DNA from: a bacterium
GTDB taxonomy: Bacteria; T1Sed10-126
DNA length: 14,309 bases
Assembly (NCBI GenBank): GCA_003557545.1
Contig: PWOD01000166.1
Location: 1-14,309, forward strand
Reading direction: 5' to 3'
Shown here: one piece after another, positions 1-5,891 of the stretch
How positions within the stretch are numbered: position 1 is the first letter of the stretch
Layout of the letters: each line of letters opens with the position of its first letter
Made by a program: the position numbers and the translations under genes
The notes under the pieces: model-generated
Seen by the model: only the letters and a program-made list of their open reading frames with translations
What the model was told of the DNA's origin: nothing
Database searches by the model: none

Positions 1-2
1 AA

Positions 3-851
3 CATAACCCTACCGACTATACAACCAGAATACTCGACATCATCGCGCCTATTGGTAAAGGTCAACGTTGTCTGTTGGTCTCACCCCCAAAGGCTGGAAA
101 AACTACCATACTAAAGAAAATTTCCGATGCCCTTTCTAAAAATCATACAGAAGTAGATCAGATAGCACTACTGATTAATGAACGTCCAGAAGAAATCACC
201 GACTTTAAACGTTCAACCAACGCAAAGGTCTACCACTCCTCCTCGGACCGATCACCCGAAGAGCATGTCAGGGTTGCTGACAAAGTTTTAAAAATCGCCC
301 GGCGATCACTGGTAGATGGCAAAGATTTAGTAATATTGCTGGATTCGATCACCCGGCTGGCGCGAGCTCACAACCTATTTTCCGACTCGGCCGGCAAAAC
401 CCTCTCTGGAGGTTTAGACTCCAAAGCTATGGAAAAACCTCGCCAGTTTTTTGGTGCAGCCCGAAATGTTGAAAACGGGGGAAGTTTGACCATCATCGGA
501 ACCTCACTGGTAGAAACCGGTTCCCAGATGGATCAGATAATTTTTCAGGAGTTTAAGGGGACCGGTAATATGGAGCTGGTTCTGAGCCGCCACCTGGCCG
601 ACCGGCGCTTTTACCCAGCGGTTTCTGTTAACCGGTCCGGCACCCGTAAAGAAGAAGTTCTGTTTAATGACAATGAATATAGAATAATCAGTCGGTTACG
701 CCGCTATCTTGGTAGTCTTGATGACGAACTTGCCTTAAGATTTTTGCTGGATCAGATGGAAGTTTTCAGCTCCAATGGAGAGTTTCTCCAGGCTATTGCC
801 ACCGGCGATCTGGATCTAGAACAGTTTCTTCCCAGCAGTAGACGTCGCTAA
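3..851 (+). CDS. rho: Transcription termination factor Rho, 5'-truncated by window edge
   Basis: Rho is the hexameric RNA-dependent ATPase/translocase that ends transcription at untranslated C-rich RNA. The reading frame is open from base 3 and gives 282 residues, covering essentially the whole C-terminal ATPase domain; the N-terminal RNA-binding (CSD) domain lies outside the window. Seen: the pre-Walker segment RILDIIAPIGKGQR, Walker A PPKAGKTT (bases about 84-107), Walker B region LLDSITRLARAHN, the FFGAARNVENGGSLTIIGT block, and the Q/R-loop stretch EEFKGTGNMEL-type (here QEFKGTGNMEL) followed by NRSGTRKEE. A TTG at base 75 could be misread as a start, but homology clearly continues upstream of it. 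The tail ends in SSRRR. It is the only plus-strand gene here and converges on the HD-GYP gene with just 12 bp between stop codons. No hairpin terminator is visible after it. Confidence 0.97.
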   Translation, partial: HNPTDYTTRILDIIAPIGKGQRCLLVSPPKAGKTTILKKISDALSKNHTEVDQIALLINERPEEITDFKRSTNAKVYHSSSDRSPEEHVRVADKVLKIARRSLVDGKDLVILLDSITRLARAHNLFSDSAGKTLSGGLDSKAMEKPRQFFGAARNVENGGSLTIIGTSLVETGSQMDQIIFQEFKGTGNMELVLSRHLADRRFYPAVSVNRSGTRKEEVLFNDNEYRIISRLRRYLGSLDDELALRFLLDQMEVFSSNGEFLQAIATGDLDLEQFLPSSRRR

Positions 852-863
852 TAACCAACCACG

Positions 864-2240
864 TCAAGCCAATTCAAAGGGATCATAATGGTGTTCAGAA
901 CTATTCAGCATCCTATCTATGGACTGATCTGAATTTGTTAAATATAACCTGTATGGATTGGTCAGATCTTCCCCCTGACAGTCGGTTAAAACCCTTATCA
1001 CTGGATTTAGATGATCATTTGGACAGGGCCTTATTACCAGCGCGTATCTTCCAGATTTCAACCGAACAATCGTCCCTGGAGGATAAAACCCAATAACCTC
1101 AAGAAAAACTTCCAGGATTTCAGGATCGAACCGCTTACGATTTTGCAAAATCACCCGTTTTATAGTTCCTCTTTCCCCATGTTCAGCCCGGTTATAGCGG
1201 GGCTGATTTAAAGCCACATAGTTCATCGAAAGATTTATTATCCTGGCAAACAGACCAATATCATCATCCTTCAGCCCCTGAGGATAACCGGTTCCATCAT
1301 AACGCTCATGATGCTGAACTATCGCCCGTAAAATAGTTTGATCGATACCCTCAATCTCTTTCAAAAAATCAATGCTTTTAGCTAAATGCTGCTGCATCGT
1401 TCGTCGTTCAACGGCACTAAATTTACCTGGCTTTTTCCGGAGTTTTTGGGGGATCATCAACATTCCAAAATCATGAATCAAAGCTGCCGCACCCAGTTTC
1501 CAAAGCTGCCGCTTAGGCAGTTCCATACGATCCCCTATAAGCAATGAGACAATTGCAGTATTGAGGCTATATTTATAAATATAATCTTCTTCTAATTGCT
1601 GCCTGACAGTGTAATATAAAACCAACCAGCGATGACGGCGGACACAATGCAGTAGCGTCCTGGTCAACTCCATAACCGGCTCCAACTCCAGCAGTTTCCG
1701 ACTGCTCAAACCAACTAAAATGTTTTCAATATCTACACAACACTTTTTATAAGTTTCCCGGACAAATTCCCGCGCTGCAGCCTGCCGGTAAACTGGTGGT
1801 TCGATTTCCAGATCGTCATCACCTGCCGGACGTTTTTTTTGACCAGCATCCCGAATTTTGGCAGGTTTCGGACAGGTGCGACTCAAAAGTTTTTCTATAC
1901 CCCAAAGTGTAAGCTGCTCAATCTGTTCCTCACTAAGCTCAACCCCTCCTTTCACTAGTTTTTTCTTGTCCTCCGTCAGCAAAGAAAACTCACAGACCAT
2001 CCCGGGCTGTAAATGATCAACTGTGAACTGTTTCAACGAACTCTTGCGACGTGGATTGCTTTCATCTGTGAATGGCTCTTCTTTAGCAATAAGTTCAGTT
2101 ACGCCCCAGTTTAACAGCTGAATTTTTTGAGGAACTGAAAAATATATTCCAGACCGGGCCAATTTCAAACCATCTGTAGTATAGACAGGGCAGGTAAACC
2201 TTACCCTCTCCGAAAGTTCTTCAAGTTTAAAGCTCTTCAT
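864..2240 (-). CDS. HD-GYP domain protein with tandem N-terminal modules, probably degenerate
   Basis: HD-GYP proteins are c-di-GMP phosphodiesterases or their non-catalytic relatives. I chose the ATG at 2240 (458 aa) because AGGAG sits 9 nt upstream; a longer frame would begin at TTG 2258 without support. Residues about 4-55 and 73-124 are two copies of the module common at the front of HD-GYP proteins (hydrophobic core, a D-rich turn, KxG or RSG, then a helix ending LxxWG). A helical linker follows, then the HD-GYP domain at about 225-400: HD at 256-257, H285, HHE at 310-312 and DGTGYP at 315-320. Two departures from the family are visible: HDIGK is HDFGM, and the later D-x-x-D-A-L motif reads MNYVAL (339-344), losing an expected metal-ligand Asp. 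It has no membrane segment or receiver domain. Its start overlaps the upstream small gene by 14 nt, suggesting translational coupling. Confidence 0.88.
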   Translation of the reverse strand: MKSFKLEELSERVRFTCPVYTTDGLKLARSGIYFSVPQKIQLLNWGVTELIAKEEPFTDESNPRRKSSLKQFTVDHLQPGMVCEFSLLTEDKKKLVKGGVELSEEQIEQLTLWGIEKLLSRTCPKPAKIRDAGQKKRPAGDDDLEIEPPVYRQAAAREFVRETYKKCCVDIENILVGLSSRKLLELEPVMELTRTLLHCVRRHRWLVLYYTVRQQLEEDYIYKYSLNTAIVSLLIGDRMELPKRQLWKLGAAALIHDFGMLMIPQKLRKKPGKFSAVERRTMQQHLAKSIDFLKEIEGIDQTILRAIVQHHERYDGTGYPQGLKDDDIGLFARIINLSMNYVALNQPRYNRAEHGERGTIKRVILQNRKRFDPEILEVFLEVIGFYPPGTIVRLKSGRYALVIRPCPNDHLNPVIRVLTDCQGEDLTNPYRLYLTNSDQSIDRMLNSSEHHYDPFELA

Positions 2241-2424
2241 TAAGAATATCTCCTGCAAGTTGATCTAAAATTTCTATTGAAGAATCGAAAAAATCCTCTG
2301 ATAGATTAAATTTCAATAACAACGAAATTACTCTTTTATCTTTGTATAGAGGAAGTTCCAGCTGGTCGGCAAGATATTCAACCCGCTCTGCTCTGGCTTT
2401 GTCGTGATCCCCTGGTTGTTTCAT
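2227..2424 (-). CDS. Small orphan FlhB C-terminal-domain-like protein (YlqH-like)
   Basis: This 65-residue protein resembles the soluble C-terminal (post-cleavage) domain of FlhB/EscU/YscU, the substrate-specificity switch of flagellar and type III export. The recognisable stretch is residues 13-60: a helix with ADQLELPLY, then KDKRVISLLLKF, then LSEDFF and a final helix, matching the family pattern 'A..N.IPi.eD..La..L.k...g..IPeelY..vaevla'. It lacks membrane segments and the NPTH autocleavage motif, as does B. subtilis YlqH (about 93 aa), so it is a free-standing domain and shorter than usual at the N-terminus. The ATG overlaps the preceding stop in an ATGA arrangement. A stop lies four codons upstream in frame, so no longer start exists. 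Position directly after a FliK-like gene supports the assignment. Function of such orphans is not established. Confidence 0.75.
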   Translation of the reverse strand: MKQPGDHDKARAERVEYLADQLELPLYKDKRVISLLLKFNLSEDFFDSSIEILDQLAGDILNEEL

Positions 2425-3623
2425 GCCATGTAGTCAACTCCCGGACCACCCTTACGAGGTTCACGTGGAAAAACTGCCAGGGGATCGGCCAGAGGTTCCG
2501 GTTCTGTACTCTGCCGCACTATCCGCGTCCTGTATCCCCGACTCTTGAGCTGTTTAACCGAAGAGAATATCTGCCGGTCGATTCGATTTAATAATTTATC
2601 CGAAGCCATACGCAACTTAATCCCCAGGTACTGCTTCTTATGCTCAACCTGAAGCCCAACCAGCGGATAGTCAGTTGCACCAAGTTGTATGTGTGCCTGC
2701 CAGTTACAACATGGCTTATGGCCGATCGCTGCCGGTTTAACAAAGAACAATTGTAAATATTTCCACCGTTTACCGGGCGGAACCGGCAACAGAATATTCA
2801 GCTGATTTGAGTCAGAACAATTATGTAAAGCAATAGCCAGAATCAGGGCCAGAGCTTGCCGATTCTTTCCCGAGTCGGCCTCCGTAGTTTTTCGCAATAG
2901 TTTCGCATGTAGAGTATCACAGGCCTGTTGGCCCGCCGTCAACAGCCGGCCAGGAAGATCGAATCCCACCTGCCGAAGCAGTTTGAAAAGTGCAAACCCA
3001 CCTCCACTCGAATTACCATACAATACCCGTGCCAGATAATCCCAATCGATCAGGTGACGGTCAAACGATAAAAATGACAGGTGGTTGAGCAAGCTGCTCC
3101 TCAGGGGTAAATCACGGTTTAATAGAAAAATCGCCGCCTGCAAACGGGCGGCGGTCAGCTTGCCCTGCGGGTCAATCAAAAGAGCCCAGTTATCAGCCAG
3201 GCTGGTCAGCACCGACAGATCGGGGAAAATATCTGTCTCAAGCAACAACCTGGTAAGTTGGGTAAGTTTACTGGTTGGAGTTAGCCCCATTGATCCAACA
3301 ATCCGATCAAGTTGACGGTCAGTTAATTCGGTTCCAGCATCCCGTGGCCGGTAGATTTTTAATTCTATTGGATGTTTGAGAGAAACCACCTTAACAACAA
3401 GAGAATCACCGGGTGATACATTAGGCTGACTGGCGGCCACTACCTGCTGACCTTTAATGTTCAACAACAACCGTCGATGAGGGCCAGGAAGAATAGTTTC
3501 TACTTGAGCATAGAGCAACTCCCCCTTACGAAGTTTCAAACTTCTTGCCAGCCCACCCCCGGGGGGCCACTCATATTGACTATTTTCAAGTTCGCTACGA
3601 GAGTCGGAAAATCTTTCCGACAA
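2421..3623 (-). CDS. FliK/YlqG-like hypothetical protein
   Basis: This 400-residue protein is similar in plan to flagellar hook-length-control FliK and to YlqG of the Bacillus rplS region. Residues about 30-90 look like the small beta domain of FliK-like proteins (KGELLYAQVETILPG, then NIKGQQVVAAS, then PGDSLVVKVV). The middle (100-275) is helical and leucine-rich. Residues about 285-370 resemble the FliK C-terminal domain: an LGATDYPLVGLQVE strand region, then KLRMAS and a long helix ending LKSRGYRTRIV. A polar tail follows. The start is TTG at 3623: a stop codon immediately precedes it in frame, no other initiator occurs nearby, and GAGG inside the last rplS codons lies about 10 nt upstream. 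Only 5 nt separate it from the rplS stop. Assignment rests on architecture and neighbourhood (FlhB-like gene next), not on strong motifs. It may be unrelated to flagella. Confidence 0.62.
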   Translation of the reverse strand: MSERFSDSRSELENSQYEWPPGGGLARSLKLRKGELLYAQVETILPGPHRRLLLNIKGQQVVAASQPNVSPGDSLVVKVVSLKHPIELKIYRPRDAGTELTDRQLDRIVGSMGLTPTSKLTQLTRLLLETDIFPDLSVLTSLADNWALLIDPQGKLTAARLQAAIFLLNRDLPLRSSLLNHLSFLSFDRHLIDWDYLARVLYGNSSGGGFALFKLLRQVGFDLPGRLLTAGQQACDTLHAKLLRKTTEADSGKNRQALALILAIALHNCSDSNQLNILLPVPPGKRWKYLQLFFVKPAAIGHKPCCNWQAHIQLGATDYPLVGLQVEHKKQYLGIKLRMASDKLLNRIDRQIFSSVKQLKSRGYRTRIVRQSTEPEPLADPLAVFPREPRKGGPGVDYMA

Positions 3624-3628
3624 CTATT

Positions 3629-4153
3629 TTATTCCTCTTTTTCAGGCTGCTCTTCGTCGGAAGACTCAATCAGTTCTTCCTCCGACTGCTCAACAGCAGC
3701 AGTTTCTGCATCAGCCGATGGCTCAACTGCTTCAGAGCTCTCATCCTCTTCTTTCTCCACAACTACTGCTTTCCCGGAAGCATTCCGATTTAATTCCTCA
3801 AGATTGGCACGTCTTTCCTTAATCCGCGCATCACGGGATGATTTTTCTGCCAGATAACTCAATTTGGCACGCCGTACAATACCCTTACGAATAATTTTAA
3901 TTTCTTCAATAGCCGGTGAATGAAGGGGGAAAACTCTCTCTACACCAACTCCAAAACTATCTTTCCTAACAGTAAACGAACGATTGGGGCCTTCTCCCTT
4001 TCGATCAATACAAACCCCTTCAAAAAAACGCCGGCGCTGCTGGCCACCGATCTCTTCACGGGTTTCAACTCGAATTTTATCTCCCGGCTGAAAGGCTGGA
4101 TAATCCGCCTCAGGCAGCTGTTTTTTTATTGCATCACTAATCGATTTTTTCAT
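3629..4153 (-). CDS. rplS: 50S ribosomal protein L19 with acidic C-terminal extension
   Basis: L19 is a 50S protein at the interface with the 30S subunit. Residues 1-116 are a full-length L19: FQPGDKIRVE, FFEGVCIDRKGEG, SFTVRKDSFGVGVERVFPLHSP, GIVRRAKLSYL, and a basic end near RIKERR. The family normally stops there at about 115 residues; this protein goes on to 174, with residues from about 133 onward being almost entirely Glu, Asp, Ser and Ala. The start ATG at 4153 has a strong CAGGAGGA Shine-Dalgarno at 4161-4168. It has a candidate promoter and structured leader of its own (see 4154-4279), so it can be expressed separately from trmD. The FliK-like gene follows after 5 nt and borrows its ribosome binding site from the last codons of the acidic tail. 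Confidence 0.96.
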   Translation of the reverse strand: MKKSISDAIKKQLPEADYPAFQPGDKIRVETREEIGGQQRRRFFEGVCIDRKGEGPNRSFTVRKDSFGVGVERVFPLHSPAIEEIKIIRKGIVRRAKLSYLAEKSSRDARIKERRANLEELNRNASGKAVVVEKEEDESSEAVEPSADAETAAVEQSEEELIESSDEEQPEKEE

Positions 4154-4245
4154 AAAACTATCCTCCTGTTAAATGTCAGTTTATAAACTTTCTCTCTGGT
4201 TTTCCCCGAATTTCCTGTGAAAAGGCACAAACCACCCGGAGAAAG
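4154..4245 (-). promoter_or_regulatory. Structured 5' leader of rplS
   Basis: This untranslated stretch precedes the L19 start. Two nested complementary segments are visible. The outer stem pairs 4239-4245 (mRNA CUUUCUC) with 4188-4194 (GAGAAAG). The inner stem pairs 4229-4233 (GGUUU) with 4198-4202 (AAACC), with a small internal loop between them and a further short GUG/CAC hairpin (4226-4228 with 4217-4219) inside. The candidate promoter at 4251-4279 would start RNA almost exactly at the foot of the outer stem, so the hairpin would sit at the 5' end. An L19 leader RNA is known in low-GC Gram-positive bacteria at this position. Whether this is a member, and whether L19 binds it, is inference. 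Confidence 0.5.
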
Positions 4246-4250
4246 CACAA

Positions 4251-4279
4251 ATGATACCTTAATCTAACCTGTCCTTCAA
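4251..4279 (-). promoter_or_regulatory. Candidate sigma-A-type promoter for rplS
   Basis: On the minus strand TTGAAG (4274-4279) and TATCAT (4251-4256) are separated by exactly 17 nt, each matching four to five of six consensus bases. It lies in the unusually long 183-bp gap between trmD and rplS. Transcription would begin around 4244, at the base of the leader hairpin. Confidence 0.55.
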
Positions 4280-4336
4280 GCTTTAGCGAACAAATTCTGC
4301 AAAAGCAGTTGCGCTGACCACCGCGAATTTTACCGA

Positions 4337-5020
4337 CTAATCCAGCAGTTCAGAGCGATTTTCACGAGTTCGTTTTTCAGCCTGCTCCTCCCGCCACCGG
4401 GACACTGCACCATGGTCACCTGATAATAACACGGGCGGGACCTCCAGCCCCCGGTAACTGGCCGGCCGTGTATACAGGGGTGGGGCAAGCCCTTTACCCT
4501 GATAGCTATCCAGCTCGACCGACTTCTCATTTCCCACAACCCCCGGCAACAGCCGGGCAATAGCGGAAATTATTACCATCGCCGGGAGATCTCCATCCGG
4601 TGTTACAAAGGGTCCCAATGAAATCGCTTCATCAACCAGATGATCTTTTACTCGTTGATCAACACCTTCATAGCGACCTGTGAGAAAGATTAAATGTTTA
4701 GCTTGACTGAGTCGCCGGGCAACCGACTGATCAAACTGCCGTCCACCTGCATCAGTAATTATCACCTGTGATTGATCATTATCCGGGCCATATTCCCGAA
4801 GCTTTTCAACCCCTTTAAAATAAGGTTCCGGACGCATCACCATCCCCTTAACACCACCATAAGCGCGATCATCAACCTGGTTTGGGGATTCACCAGCAAA
4901 CCGCCGTAAACTCCAGCTATAGAACTCCAGCCGGTTCTGTTTGACAGCCTGACCGACCATACCATAGCGCATCCAGGGACGATACAACTGAGGAAACAGG
5001 GTTAGTAGATCAATTCTCAT
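4337..5020 (-). CDS. trmD: tRNA (guanine37-N1)-methyltransferase TrmD
   Basis: TrmD uses S-adenosylmethionine to methylate N1 of G37 next to the anticodon and prevents +1 frameshifting; it is a SPOUT-fold dimer. The protein is 227 aa from the ATG at 5020, which begins with the typical MRIDLLTLFPQLY and has GGAAG 8 nt upstream. A longer frame from 5062 overlaps the end of rimM and is not homologous. Seen: DDRAYGGVKGMVMRPEP near residues 50-70 (the family usually has GGGPGMVM, so VK replaces GP), the knot motif LTGRYEGVDQRV, DGDLPAMVIISAIARLLPG, and the C-terminal LLSGDH-type segment followed by SRWREEQ. The gap to rimM is 5 nt. A 183-bp gap separates it from rplS, larger than the spacing elsewhere in this cluster. 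Confidence 0.97.
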   Translation of the reverse strand: MRIDLLTLFPQLYRPWMRYGMVGQAVKQNRLEFYSWSLRRFAGESPNQVDDRAYGGVKGMVMRPEPYFKGVEKLREYGPDNDQSQVIITDAGGRQFDQSVARRLSQAKHLIFLTGRYEGVDQRVKDHLVDEAISLGPFVTPDGDLPAMVIISAIARLLPGVVGNEKSVELDSYQGKGLAPPLYTRPASYRGLEVPPVLLSGDHGAVSRWREEQAEKRTRENRSELLD

Positions 5021-5025
5021 TAATC

Positions 5026-5553
5026 TTACTTCCGTTTCTTTGAACGAGCCAGTTTTTCCCATCCGCGCGGTAGATGGACAATAATTTTTCCGGCATCTCT
5101 ATCAACCGAATCAATCAACTGATAATCAGCCGGAAAATCAACAGTTCCATGTTGTTCAGAAACTATCTCCAGTACAGCCTTATCTCCCAGTGGATGTACA
5201 TCTTTGATCTCACCGACAAATTCACCGGAAATACCATAAACCTTGAGACCAATCAGCTCAAACCGGTAAAACTCACCTTCATCCAGAGCAATCATATCCT
5301 GCTGGTTAATTACCAGTTCAAAATCTCTAACCCGCTCGGCCTCAGATCGATCATTTAATTCCTCAAACTGTACGATCAGACGCCCCCCATGGGGACGGGC
5401 TTCCGCTACAGTCAACTGCTGATGATCGACAGAGCCACTAAGCCGCAGAGAAACACCTGAAGCATAGCGCTGATCAATAAAGTCTGTAGTAGGTTTAACT
5501 ATCACCTCACCCTTAAGACCATGCGGTTTGATTATTACACCTACTGTAACCAA
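5026..5553 (-). CDS. rimM: 16S rRNA processing protein RimM
   Basis: RimM assists late 30S assembly (head domain, S19 binding) through an N-terminal beta-barrel and a C-terminal PRC-barrel. The 175-aa frame shows VGVIIKPHGLKGEV at the start, FYRFELIGLKVY and GEIKDVHPLGDKAVLEI in the PRC-barrel, and a basic end. The start is uncertain. TTG at 5553 gives MVTVGVII but has no clear Shine-Dalgarno. In the same frame a CTG at 5580 has GGTGAG about 5 nt upstream, formed by the end of rpsP, and would add nine residues; the frame is closed by a stop just before that. No ATG exists in frame. It sits 29 nt after rpsP; the KH-domain gene (khpA) that usually lies between them in Firmicutes is absent. Confidence 0.94.
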   Translation of the reverse strand: MVTVGVIIKPHGLKGEVIVKPTTDFIDQRYASGVSLRLSGSVDHQQLTVAEARPHGGRLIVQFEELNDRSEAERVRDFELVINQQDMIALDEGEFYRFELIGLKVYGISGEFVGEIKDVHPLGDKAVLEIVSEQHGTVDFPADYQLIDSVDRDAGKIIVHLPRGWEKLARSKKRK

Positions 5554-5582
5554 CTGTTCATCGGCATTTTCAAGCTGCAGTT

Positions 5583-5837
5583 TTACTCACCCGTAATTCC
5601 CGAACGCCGCAGAAGATCCCGCACCGAATCACTGGGCTGAGCGCCGTTGTCAAGCCAGTATTTAATTCTCTCTTTCTCCAGCTTTAACTCCTGCTCATCA
5701 CCGGATGCTACCGGTCTATAATAGCCAAGGGTTTCAATCGACCCGGCATTAGTACCAGCTGTACGATTTGTAGCTACTACCCGATAATAAGGTTTCTTCT
5801 TCTTTCCACGCCGCTGTAAACGTAACCTTACAGACAT
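5583..5837 (-). CDS. rpsP: 30S ribosomal protein S16
   Basis: S16 is a primary 30S body-assembly protein. The 84-residue product has the family opening MSVRLRLQRRGKKKKPYYRV, the IETLGYYRPV motif and the helix KLEKERIKYWLDNGAQPSDSV. Length is typical. I prefer the ATG at 5837 over the TTG one codon upstream at 5840 because homologues begin at this Met; GAGGAG lies 7-10 nt upstream and could serve either. It follows ffh by about 54 nt. Confidence 0.96.
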   Translation of the reverse strand: MSVRLRLQRRGKKKKPYYRVVATNRTAGTNAGSIETLGYYRPVASGDEQELKLEKERIKYWLDNGAQPSDSVRDLLRRSGITGE

Positions 5838-5891
5838 CAAACATCAACTCCTCAAAAAATTAAATACCGCTTATCTCCAACATTTCTCTAA

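Noticed and set aside
1011-1211. 66-aa plus-strand ORF inside the HD-GYP gene
   Set aside because: It is antisense to a well-supported coding region, has no recognisable motif and no ribosome binding site worth noting.
5021-5062. N-terminal extension of TrmD to an ATG at 5062
   Set aside because: The extension overlaps the end of rimM and lacks homology; TrmD proteins begin at the Met at 5020, which has its own Shine-Dalgarno.
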